Source: Apteryx mantelli (Eukaryota; Chordata; Aves; Apterygiformes; Apterygidae). Taken from it: a DNA stretch of 64,000 bases. Every line of letters starts with the position of its first letter. Position 1 is the first letter of the stretch. The notes below the pieces were generated by a model. That model was not told the DNA's origin. It made no database searches and saw nothing but the letters and a program-made list of their open reading frames with translations. Below are positions 25,247-36,777 of the stretch, piece by piece. Location of the stretch: positions 161,569,962-161,633,961 of the forward strand of contig NC_089978.1 of assembly GCF_036417845.1 (NCBI RefSeq). The letters run 5' to 3'. The position numbers and the translations under genes were made by a program.

Positions 25247-25385
25247 ATACACAGGAAGTTACAACTACGGCAGCTATAGCAACCAGCATCCCCACCCAAT
25301 GCAGAGTCAGTATCCATCTTTACCACATGATACAGCTATATCTGGACCACTTCACTACTCAGCTTACCACAGAAGCTCTTCACAG
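25247..25385 (+). CDS. RFX4: RFX4 coding exon (window exon 6)
   Basis: The 139-base exon finishes the split Gly and encodes (G)[19 protein letters not shown] then [20 protein letters not shown] and YHRSSSQ, ending on a whole codon. It matches the Tyr/Ser/His/Gln-rich C-terminal part of RFX4 as recalled (human GSYGNQHPHP, QYPALPHD, HYAPYHRSSAQ). The acceptor is GAATTTTAG at 25238-25246 and the donor is GTAAGT from 25386. The low-complexity aromatic and polar composition suggests disorder. Confidence 0.95.
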
Positions 25386-28300
25386 GTAAGTTGACGATAC
25401 TTGCTGTAACAATTGAAAAAAAAGGATGCGTTTGGAAATTTCTCATCGGCGTATACACTGTTAGAATCAGCTCTAGTCATGGATAGACCCCACTTTTTTC
25501 TTTTCAGCCTTTTTGTTGTTGCCTAATATTTCCCAGATAACTTTCATTCTAGCTGGAGATTCTCTTTACAGAAGTAGCTTTAGCTTCTGAATTTGAGCAT
25601 TAAACTCTAAAATCCAGCAATTATCTGGATCACAAAAAGTATTTCTGTGTTAAGCAGTAGCTGAAACAAAGATGAATATAAATAGCTAGGTGTTGGAACA
25701 GGAACAGATTCCTAACCAGAAATAAAAGTGTTTTCATATAGTTGAAAGAGGATGCAGAGGCCATAGTGAATTCTTCCGGGGCCATTGGTTTTGAGAATAC
25801 AGACGGTTAGGAATTTGCCAAAAAATGTGATTTCTGCATTTAGTTTGAATAACTTTGGGATGTCAATACATAAAATGTTCTGTTCAACCTGTATGCTGTA
25901 GCCTCTTTCTATATGTTAAGGAGTTATGTCCGTTTTCAGGACTGTTCCAGTTTACACAACTGAGCCAGTAGGAATCAGCACAGATTAAGCATGAAGATAA
26001 TGTTTGGCAACAGCACCAAAATGGTGCGACTACAGGAGAGCTTTAGTGGATTATGCAGCTGGTGCTTCCCCAGTGTAGAGGGCTGCTCTCTGGGGCCTCT
26101 GCTGGGAAATTTGCAGGATGTCGATACAGACAGGAGGTGATGGCATTGGGGTATTCCACACACATGGGCCCTGTTATGCTTCATCTACTGGAAACTGATG
26201 CAAGTATGTTAAGGACCAACATGCTTACGCTAGTCCTGGATTGGAACAGTTTCCTGGCAGATATGGAGACATGAATTTGATAGTGCTTTGGACTAGAACA
26301 CATGAAACCTGCATCTCATTCTGGTCTCTGGCATCAGCCTGCCAAGTGATCTCAGAGAAATCATTTCTCCTTTCTATACCTCATTTTCCTTAGCTATAAA
26401 ATGAGAATAATGATATTGATCTCCTTTTTAAAGTTTTTTAAGATCTGCTTAGGAAAGTTGTCCTGTACAAACCCAGTATGTTCATTCGGACCTGCTCAAC
26501 AGTGGCTCTGTAGCCTATGGAAAGAACCAGTCTATAACTTGTCACCCATTCATGTAGCACCTGATCCATCACACAGGCTACATGAGGTAGTCTTTGCATC
26601 TAATATATCTTCAATAGGAACAGTGACCTAGGAATAGGAATCAGTGTTGAAGTACAGTATCATATGATAGGTTTGTATATATCAGGTTTTCACTACAGGC
26701 CACAGCCTGTGTTCTCAAGTTTTATTCCAGAATGCTTCACTTTCTGACTTAAAATTGGCTCACCAATTTTCCTTACTCTCTGTTATCATTTACTGCAGAA
26801 AACTCACATAACTGCTGGTTCTGAAATGAATCTAAAGCCATGAATCTGTATGTAAAAAAGACGATTAGGTGGTTACTGTTTAGAAATGTTAGCACCTGCT
26901 CAAGAAGTTTTTTTCTATCCTCTGACAACTGTCTGCCACACAAAAAAGACAGCACAAGTTAAACAAAAAGTAAATAAAGCAAATAAAGATGAATACATTA
27001 GGAGTTTACTCATGTCCTGGTTAACATGTCGTATAGAAATAGTAACATATATTAAAATCATGCAAATATTTTGCAAACGGTAGTAGATTGTCTGTACATG
27101 TGCAGATGTCAGATCTTCTTTTCCTCTCTCACTAGTGCTTGAGCTGTCTTGGGCACACATGAGGAATAGCTATGCCTTAATGGTGACATTTGAGAGCAAA
27201 CTGATTCATCTTGTGTTTAACATGTTCTTTCTCATACTGTTTGTAAATTGACAGGATCTTACAGCAGGATGTGGCTAACAAAACCCTATTAATGTGCTCA
27301 TTCTGTATTTAAAGGATCTATGAACTGAAACCCTGCTTTCAAAAATAATGTAAAAGTCTTAAAGGATTTTAATATTTCTTTTTCTGACATTGTTTTTAAA
27401 ATTAAGTAGGCTTCTGTAAAATTCCTGCCCTGATGATAAGTGCTTTTTTAATTACTTCTAACCAACAAAAGCCTACTGGCCTGCAAAGCCTAATAAGATG
27501 TTAGGGAGTTACACTTTTTCTAATAGACTTTCTAAGAGGAACGTGGTGCAAGGAATCTCAGCAGGACTCATGACCTTTCAAAATCAAAGTTAGGGGGGCC
27601 AAATTTGCAATGGATGTAAACAGCCATCACTATATTGAAATTAGTGGAGATGCAATGTGTATTGCTGTGGTAATATAATCAGTCAAGAATAGGAGGTGTT
27701 GACCAACGGCTCTCTTCAAAAGAACTCTTTGTTAGAGTCTACATTCAGTCCAAATATAGAAGCCTGGCTCAGCTTTAGCTAATATTCTGTCTTGCTCTCT
27801 AGGGTAGTGTCTACAGATTAACTCCTAAGAAGAAATGTGCATGTGGAGTAAATTCTCATTTACAAACACGGAATTGGAGATAGCCCTTGTCCCAGACAGG
27901 TCTGAGTCAAAACAGACAAGATGTAATAGAGATGATTTTTAGGCTGCAGCCATAGATTACTGTTTTGGTCTGGAAGGTCACCATGTCCATCCAAATTCTT
28001 TTTGCAGAAGAAAACAAAATACTCCAGCTTTTATCAGTTCAGTTATTGTGAGGCTATTATCCAGCTCAGAGCAGGGAAATGTTCCTGAAGAAAAACAGAG
28101 GTGTGTTTGAATTTTTCTTTTTTAGTAGAGCTTTAAGATGGGTCATTTCACAGACATGATTTACAGACCGTCAACAAAAAGAGTGAAATTGGCACAATGG
28201 GGATGGAGAGAGTAACTTTTGTTTGCATGGAAGGAGGAGAACTGAACTGCTGGGAATGGGAAGGGAATAGGTGATCCTTTAAATTGTATTGGCCAACATG

Positions 28301-29252
28301 TAGCACATTGTTCCCAATCTCACACACAAGCAGAGTCATATGATGGTTGATTGTGTTAATTTTGGGAGGTCTGCTATGGTTTTGTCATTGGAGCCCTTAC
28401 AGAGGGCTGTGCTGGGGATGGAGTCGCTCACCTCTAATTCTTGTACTACATACAGCTCTTGAACAGCGCAGATGGGGGTCCCAAGCCAGGCGCATAGCAC
28501 CTGAGCAGCAGCAGGGCTGTGTTAGTGAGAGGCTGCTGGACAATTTGAATCCCCTGGTGTTAGAGGAAGTGAGACAGCAGCAGTTGCTGATGCTGATGCC
28601 AATGGGCACCATGCATCACAGCAGCATGCCCACTCATGCTCCATCCCATAACAGGTTGGTGAAAGCCCTTGGGGATATTGTTATCTCCCTGCTTGGAGAT
28701 AGTGTAGACTATTAATAAATGTTTCACTATGAAGAGTAACCAGAGCAAACTGCAGCAGTACATATTTCTGTATCTTAATATATCTGCATGTCATATGAAT
28801 GTGCATCAGTGTACATGCAATACTGTAAATGGTAAACATATGGTACTGTAATACATGGCTGTAGTGAATAATACTGTAGGTCCATCTAGCTGGGTTCTAA
28901 CTCTGACAATGACCACAAACAAATGTATGAAGGAAAATTATTAGAAATAGCGCAGGTAGAGAGTGGGCCTTTCATAGCCGCCCGGTGTTTGGCAAGAGCT
29001 GATCTAGGGACATCCGGAGCAAGAAGCAGCAGCTGGACTGTCATGTTTTGTAACCACCACTCTCCATAACTCTGGTCTGTCTGTGTTTGAGCTTTTTTGT
29101 ACTTTTAGACTCCTTAAGGATGGGTTGCATGAAAAATATATTTTCCTGTTAATTTTAAACCTGCTATCTTGTAGTTGCATTGGGAGCCCTTTGTCTTTTG
29201 GGCAATGAGGAACAGGGAATACTCATTCCCTATTCATCTGCTCAAGGGCATT

Positions 29253-29360
29253 TGAGGTTTTATAGTCTCTGTCATTCCTCCTATCTCCTTCCTGTCATCT
29301 CTCTTCCAGACTAAAGAGTTATCATCTGCTTAGTTTCTCCTCTGATGGACGCTGTTTCAC
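29253..29360 (-). mobile_element. Old CR1-type LINE fragment, antisense
   Basis: GAGGTTTTATAGTCTCTGTC, then TGTCATCTCTCTTCCAGACT followed by AAAGAGTT and GTTTCTCCTCTGATGGACGC, follows the antisense consensus of ancient CR1 ORF2 (the part encoding ...LEKRR-type residues). It is short and diverged. Confidence 0.5.
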
Positions 29361-32300
29361 ACGGGGATTACCTAAGGGCAGTATGTGCCCTGCAAGGCAG
29401 ATGTAGCCTGTGGTGCATGCTGGCATCCTGTTCTCTCAGTTGTCCTGAGCGGGAACCTGCTGGAGCTGCAGCTCCCTTCCAGCCTTTCCATGCAAACCTG
29501 ATCTAAGAAGAGGAGGTAGGGACACAGAGTCAGGAAGCTGCAGGGTCAGCCATTTAGACCTGGGAAGCCCTCCTAGATCCCACACTACCCACAGATCCTT
29601 CTTACCTTTCTTTTATCTTTTCTTCCTTTGCCCTTCCAAGATGGATTGACCACCTCTGTGTAGAATATCCTTGATGGGGGTACTTAACAGCAGTGGCATA
29701 ACAGTGTTTCCCATTTTGTTCTTTCAGATGCAGTCCCCACCTTAAAGTCAAGCACCTGTTTGCTGATTTTAAGCTATCTCCTGTTGTGTTCAGTAGCATA
29801 GCTGGGGTCAGCTTTTCCTTAACTGGGACTCTGTCCTTGAAAAGCATGAGTCAGCTTCTGAGACTGGAAGTAGCACAGTCGTATCAGCAAGTGCTTGCAC
29901 TGCTGTTTTGCTGTTGTTGTCAGATTGGGGCTATGAAATAGCGTAGTTTACTTCCATGGTGTGGGCAGAACAGACCAGTCAGGAAAATGCTGCAGTAGAT
30001 ACAATCTACTGTTATCCAGTAGGTTGGGTCTGCACCTTTCAGAGCCCCAGAGCATAGCACTGGGGCCATAGTTAAAGGAGCTTTAGGAGCTTTAAGCAGT
30101 TTCTGTTCTGTGATTATCATAAGCTGCTTTTAGGACTGCAGTAGTCTGACACAGCTTCTCAGAAATGCCCTATGAGTTGCTGCCCTACTTGGTTTCTCTG
30201 TGCAGTGCTACATGCTGCAATACTAGCCAGCCATGTCTTCACTTCCCTTGACATGCCTCTACAGTAGGATTTACAAGAGAGGCAGTACTGGAAGAAAGTA
30301 TTACTGCTTTCTTTTCTAGTAGAGGAGCTGATGAAATCCTCTCCCAGACAGAGACTGTGTTTTAGCATCCATTCACATTGTTCTGTCCCTTCTACTTCAT
30401 GGGAAAAAGATGGAGCTAAGGGGAAAAGTTCTTGTCCTCCCAGCATACGGACTGCATAACTCTGTACTATACCAGTGCAGTAAGAATAATATACCCAGTT
30501 CCATACATCATCCTTCCCAATAACCTCTCTGTTATCTAAAAGCTAGTTAGAAGAGTAAGAAAAAAATACTGCCCATATCCTGCCCATGAAACAAGAATTA
30601 TTGTTCCTAACTATATGGCTTCATAACTGACTTGAGACTGTTAGAACATAGTTGAAGTAATTATGTATTGAATGAAATAGGAAACAGATGTCTTGACTTC
30701 TTAAAAAGTAATTACAAATAGCATTTTCATACGGCTCCAAATGCCACTCCACAAAATACCAAAATCACTTAGCCTGACTTGAAAATTTCACCCAAACTAT
30801 TTGACAGAATAAGATTCAACAAGTTTCATTTTGTGAAGAAAAGGATCAAATTATGGGTTAGAAAGGAGCAATCAATCAATGATTCTGATTATTGCATTTT
30901 TGAGATGTTAAGTATATTTTTATAAAGTTCATTTATAGCCTGTTCTTCACAATAACTGTAATTTCTGGTAAGAGTTATTTGGAAATCCTAAAGTAGTGTC
31001 TAATGTACAATACTGACTTACAACATTTTGTAAAAGTGTGAGATAATGCAGTGTAAAGTCAGAGCCACATTCATAAGCAAAATATTTTGCTGCTTGGACA
31101 GAGACACCTTTCACCTCCATGCATAATCAGTCAGCAAGTTGAGGATAAGAATAAAGAGATTATTCTTCATCCTCACAGTGCAGGAAGTCAGGCTTCACTT
31201 GGTGGGATGACACATTTAACGTAGTATTTTCTAAAATAATACTAAAAGAAATTGTATTAATTTTACATTTTTGGGCAAGGCCTTAAAAATAATCTGCTTA
31301 AAGTCTCCCAGACTTAAAGAGCTTCTTGTCTAGGTTTAAAAGCAGCAGTAGCAGCAAGTGTGAGTTAACCCAGAAAATGGTAATTTCCTGTCAAGAGCCC
31401 TCCAACAAATGTCGCTTTTATATCTGGCAAAGATCACTAGGCCCCAGTGTTTTGAGTTCAGCATGCTTAAGCACTCTTCATTAAACCGGATGTAGAGTGT
31501 GAAAGGTGATTCAGGCAGCATGGGCAGGCATCCGCCCAGATGGCTATGCTTTGGACACTCCAACAAGGCTGAATAGATGCTTCATTGGGTGAGTTAATAG
31601 TCAGGCAGGGGCCAATGGGTACTTTAAAAATATTGTCTTTCAATAGTCTCTTCACTGTAGGGAAAAAGAAGTCACTGACTCACTTGTGATTAGCTGACCT
31701 ATCATTACAAAACTTTCCATGTTGGACTCAGTCATAACAGAATTTATTGTAAAATACTAGATATTTAGAGTCCATATTATTTTCAAGCAATCATTCTTTT
31801 TACATTCATGACACATTCATAAACACAGCTGCATCGGGTGCACTTGATGGGAAGGAAAAGCAGCATGCTGTATCCTGCCCCCTTATGCACAGCCCTAATG
31901 CCATGCCTTCCTAGCAAGAAGCTTCCTTAGCATTGCCCTTGCCTGCAGGCAGGAAGAGGATTTGCTTTCTTTTTCAGTGCACCCCACAGTTTATTCTGGG
32001 AGGCAAGGTTTTAATCCCCAAAGTTTGTATCCAAAGTACCTAACAGACACTATGTGGCTTCCCCACATAATGCCATGTACAACCTAGAGACCCTGCACAA
32101 TATTCCCAGAGTTAACTTTGTTTCTCTTGCTCATAGATGAAAGTTTCACAGTCTGCAAATTATCAGTAGCAAATGAGAGTGGCTGAAGCTGGGGCTTTCT
32201 CTTGTCATTTGTAAGGGGTATGAAAGCAAGTAATTCTCCCATTCTAAGTCACAGTCTGAGCTTCACAACCTCAAAGGAAAACTACACCAAGTCAGGATGG

Positions 32301-34838
32301 CAAAAGGTTCTTCTGTGGTTAACAACAGAGCAGATCAGTTAGTGCATTGGGAAGGAAGACGAGATAATAATTGGTATATTATAGCAAAAGACTAGATTAA
32401 GCTAGATGGAACTAGATTCTTTAATATAAGTCAAAAGTGAATTCAGATATAAATCAATAAGTAATAAAGATGAAGACCATGATAACTGGTATAAAGTAAA
32501 ACCTTACTGCAGTCAAAGCAGTGCTTTTCTACCTTAGCCTACATCTTGCAGCTCCACACATGACACACAGAAAAGAATGGGTTGTTTTTGTATTTTGTTT
32601 TTCACAATGGTCCATCCTGGTCCTACCATTTCAAAGCATTTTATACACAGTGGAACAGTTGTTTCTGGAACATCTGAGATCACCTAGGGAAAACAACTCA
32701 TGGAAACCTAACTAATGGTTTATATCATGTAGCAGAGTGAAGAGAAGAGCCATCTTCTTAGGACTGCTCACGTTCTGTCCAAAATATTTATCTCACAGTT
32801 TGATGAATCCCTCTGGTGGTTGTAGACAGAGCACAGAGGACTCACTTTTATTAGATGCCTAACTTTTTGAGAGCTAAATTCAGGTGAAATGAATTTAACT
32901 CTGATGCTATAGAGAATCATGTGACAACTTATTTCCTCTGTATTTATCATGGCAGGGGCTTTGTTCAGCAAGATGTTCAGGTGAAGGCAGTCAGCTGGAA
33001 TTAGCATGAAAATGAGTTACTTTAATGTATTGCCTGTGCAGTCTAGGAAAGCTGCATTTTAAATCTATTAACTAGTCTCCCAAACCTTAAAATTTTGAAA
33101 ATTGTTGAACTTTTTCTGGACTCCATATGTTTACTTAAAATACTTGCAGGTTGTCTTTTGACAGAGCGCCCTGCCCTTAACTAACTATTTAAATGAGAGA
33201 ACCATGGTCCTAAATTGTCATCACCTTATATAAAACTTCAAAGCATGACTTGCATTGTTGATGAGCACTGGTAGCTCTTGTCTTCAGCAAAAGCTTCTGG
33301 AAAGCCAAGCTGCTGCTTCTAGAAAGACAGACAAGGCTTCATGCTGTCAGTGCCTATGTTCTGCTGAATTTTCCTGTAGAAAAGCCTTTCTCTGGGGTGA
33401 ACATGTAAAATGTAGATGATCTTGTAAAGAAATGTTGCCAGTGGTGCCAATACAGCTTATTCTGATAGCTGTATTAGAAGTACCAGTTGAAGTGTTGCCA
33501 TTCTAGTATTGTCCTTTACAGACAATATTTTATTGTCTAGTGTTGTCCTTTATGGGTCTGTTTCAGCAACTGATTGCACAGGTAAATCCACAGGCTCTGA
33601 AGAGATGAGAAGCAGATGTTAAATCATGCACCGTACAACTTTGTCCTCTTCCCTCTCATCTGCTAACTGGCCTGTCTCCCCAGGACATGGTGGGATATGC
33701 TAAATTGCTGACTGCAATATTTTATGAAGTATCAGTTGGTCAGAAACAGTCTTCTCCATCTCCTCGCTCATTAGGAGTGTCCAGCATGTGGCTTTTGCAC
33801 TGCCTGAGGCTTTGCGAGCAGTTCAAATATGTTTGCCAAGGCAGGGCAGCCTTCCTGGCTGTGGCATGAAGGCAGCCAGCAGAAACTCCTCATGGGGACA
33901 TTGCTGTAATCGCCTTGGGGGACCCATTTATACAACTGATTAAGCCCAGCCTCCTCCAGCAGTGTAGTCATGTAATGAGACCCTTTGGGAACCATTGTCA
34001 TTTCCCTCCTTTGAACAGCTATGGCAGCTCCTCTCTTCACGGCCCTCCAAAATATAGGGAACGGGTCTTACAGTCCTCAGCCGTATAAAGCTTTTGGCAT
34101 GCAGCTTGCAAGGTGGGGAAGGGTCAGATCCAGGTGACGGTCCTACTCTGGTGAAAGCTTCCTAGCTAAAAAATATCACCTTGTCAAACAACTCAAGATA
34201 ATGAAATTTAAAATTATGACACTTTTTGTATAAAAAGTACAGCCCTGTGTGTATGGACCCATTTGCCCCAGTCCTGCAGTGCTCACAGTGACCATGTGAA
34301 CTGGCTAGAGACCATCATGCCAAAAGGGTGTAAAACATAAGAGACCTGAAGATACATGGCTGGTCAAGGGGAATGGGGATCCTAACCACCTCTGTGATGC
34401 AGATGGATAATATGAGGGTAAGGCAGGGACACCCGTTTCTTAGGCACAGCACACATGATCGACTCCCCTTAAGTCAGGCAGTAAAATAAATACAAGTTAA
34501 GCAAGCGCTCACAAGCTTGGTTTACGTCCTGTTGCTGGGCAGCCTGTGGCTACAGAGGGCAAATGCTGTTCTCTGTTTTTCTGCCTATCCTCAGCACATC
34601 TTCTCCTTAGCAGGAGGCATTTGTCAAACTTCTCTGGTTTCTAGTTTCCAACTGTCACTGTGGACAGCTGGGGAATAGAGAGATTCTTCTGTCTCTTTTT
34701 GTAAGTTCTCCAATTAGCTGCCCTCTTTGAAGCCAGCCTCTAGTATTTTTCTGCAGAGACTGGCCGGATGGCTTGTGAACATTTAAAAGGGAAAGCACCT
34801 TTTAAGTAGTAAAGATTCTTTCACCCTCCTCCCTCAAA

Positions 34839-34865
34839 ACACAGTAGAGTGAACACAGTAGAGTT
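34839..34865 (+). repeat. Short direct duplication (about 14 bp x 2)
   Basis: The unit AACACAGTAGAGT occurs twice with one base between copies. Probably a small slippage event. Confidence 0.8.
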
Positions 34866-35232
34866 GGGACATTTTATGCTCTGCTATTTATTGAATAGCA
34901 AGTTTCGCAGTAAAAGCTGTGATAAAAAGATTAGAGAAATTCAATTTATTTTTCTGCTCCCAGAAGTACTGCCAGCAGCTAGCTCTTTTTGATAAATTCC
35001 TTTGATATTTAAATGCTATGACTCCTTTGCAAAACTTTCTCTGACACTCTGAATTGACTGCAGGCACTGATATACCACCTTCAATATGTTACCTAGTTGG
35101 GGGTTTGCTAATTCATATGAGTTTGCTTTGGTTAAACAGGCAGTTGTGATACCAACAGCCCTTACTTTAACATTAAGCATGTGGTAGATATGTCTTTAAT
35201 TTGTTTTTCTTTCTTTTTATTTTTCATTGTAG

Positions 35233-35505
35233 TACCCTTTCAACAGCCCAACATCACGGATGGAGCCGTGTTTGATGAGCAGTACTCCAAGGTTGCATCC
35301 CACACCAGTGACTCCTCGCTGGCCAGAAGTCCCATCTGCAAACTCCTGCTACACAAGCCCATCCATGCACTCCACGAGATACGGAAATTCTAGTGACATG
35401 TACACCCCTCTGACTACACGCAGAAATTCCGAATATGAGCACATGCAACACTTTCCTGGCTTTGCCTACATCAATGGGGAAGCCACCACAGGTTGGGCTA
35501 AATGA
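35233..35505 (+). CDS. RFX4: RFX4 terminal coding exon (window exon 7)
   Basis: The exon begins in phase 0 after TTTTCATTGTAG and encodes 90 residues and TGA at 35503-35505. It starts [20 protein letters not shown], continues [20 protein letters not shown] and [20 protein letters not shown], and ends [30 protein letters not shown], nearly identical to the human RFX4 C-terminus as recalled. Joining all seven exons gives 355 uninterrupted C-terminal residues. TP and SP dipeptides cluster in the first 60 residues. The conserved tail and exact frame make this the normal stop of the long isoform. Confidence 0.97.
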   Translation, partial: YPFNSPTSRMEPCLMSSTPRLHPTPVTPRWPEVPSANSCYTSPSMHSTRYGNSSDMYTPLTTRRNSEYEHMQHFPGFAYINGEATTGWAK

Positions 35506-36223
35506 AAATGACTGGTATCAGCTGAGCCCATATACTTTAAAGAGTTATTAAAACTTTATATTATGTGGGACTTTTCGTGGACATTCTTCAATGGAGGTGA
35601 AGATGGAAAAGATCCTGGGCAGATAAACGTAGTTCATAACATGGGTGTATTGCAGACCAGTGTGACAGAATGTTCCTGTAACCGAACAAGATTTTTGTAC
35701 TATTCTAGACCATTATTTAGGCCGATCTGTGCCTTTTTTAATTCCAGCATTTGGGCCAACCCTGTGTGATGTCAATTCCAGTGAGCCATTTCTCCCCCCT
35801 CTCATATTGACAAATGTTAATGGGTTTTATAGAGAAATACTGGAAAGGAATCTATTTATAATTTGAGTTAAAGACAGAAATTTCACTCTCAACAAAGCTC
35901 TGGCATCTGTTCTTCTTTTAAACTGCTAATGCATTCCTTAAAAAACATTCTGCCAAGTCATCACTTGTTTATATCGGTTCTTCTTTTTGGCTCCTTAAAA
36001 GACGTGTTGTTATAGATTTCAGTTTACACCTATCTTTGTATATTGATGCACCTTTTTGTTGATCCAATAAGCCTGATCTTTACAAAAGAGAAAAAAAGAC
36101 ATGTAGCATTGAATTATACACTGCCTTAAGTTGATTATTGTTCTTATTATATATGTATTTGTGTTAAGTTTGCACAATCTGGAAAAATTTAACTTCTCTG
36201 GTCAGTAATGACAAGGTTAAGAA

Positions 36224-36248
36224 GGGACTTGGGGACTTGGGGACTGGG
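36224..36248 (+). promoter_or_regulatory. RFX4: G-quadruplex-forming motif in RFX4 3'UTR
   Basis: Four G tracts of 3, 4, 4 and 3 bases are separated by ACTT, ACTT and ACT, satisfying the canonical G3+N1-7 rule on the mRNA strand. It arises from a tandem GGGACTTG unit. Confidence 0.85.
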
Positions 36249-36612
36249 AAGATTTTGGATTCAGAGCCACATATGTTAAATATGAAGCAATTATGTAAAA
36301 AATGACAATGCAAACATGATTATTCTATTCATTACCTATTGACAGGTATGAAACTGTTCTCTCAATTCCTTCACATGGTGATAATTCTACACACTTCTAC
36401 AAAACAAAATTCAAAGCTGTGCCTTTGAACTTATTCTGTACTGTGTATGTGTGGAAAAATGTATTGTATTTTTGGGAGAATTTTCGTAGACATTTTCTGT
36501 CAGATTTGTAGCTATTTGTGAGTTTTTGTTAGATTTTATTAACATAGCTTTTTCTTCTGTATTATAAAATGCACCAAGCAATTATGGTGGACCTATTACC
36601 CTATGGGTAAGA

Positions 36613-36622
36613 AATAAATAAA
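36613..36622 (+). terminator. RFX4: RFX4 polyadenylation signals (overlapping AATAAA pair)
   Basis: AATAAATAAA contains two overlapping canonical hexamers. A U-rich element (TTTTAGTAATTGTTTTG) begins about 22 bases downstream, as expected for a cleavage site. Confidence 0.6.
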
Positions 36623-36661
36623 TGGAAATATGACATCAGGCATTTTAGTAATTGTTTTGTA

Positions 36662-36667
36662 AATAAA
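36662..36667 (+). terminator. RFX4: RFX4 polyadenylation signal
   Basis: A canonical AATAAA overlaps the Pumilio-type TGTAAATA at 36658-36665. A GU-rich stretch (CAGTGTGATAATAACGATGT) follows at a suitable distance. Confidence 0.6.
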
Positions 36668-36771
36668 ATCTTTGATAGAACCCAGTGTGATAATAACGAT
36701 GTTTATGCCTAAAATGGACATAAGTGTTATTTGTACAGTTGTGCAAGGTATATGAGGGATTTTCACACTCA

Positions 36772-36777
36772 AATAAA
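36772..36777 (+). terminator. RFX4: RFX4 distal polyadenylation signal
   Basis: A canonical AATAAA is followed by another at 36787-36792. These are the last hexamers near the gene, so I set the distal end of RFX4 just downstream. Confidence 0.55.

Larger units (their letters stand above)
25386..35232 (+). other. RFX4: RFX4 intron between window exons 6 and 7
   Basis: This is the longest RFX4 intron in the window at 9,847 bases. It holds an old antisense CR1 piece at 29253-29360 and a 14-bp direct duplication at about 34839-34865. A possible alternative terminal exon at 33684-33869 is described under findings. A 122-codon open frame at 28347-28715 has no recognisable similarity. The acceptor is TTTTTCATTGTAG. 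Confidence 0.75.

Noticed and set aside
28347..28715. 122-codon open frame in an RFX4 intron
   Set aside because: No recognisable family, no fitting splice sites and ordinary intron composition. A single frame this long is expected by chance in a window this size.
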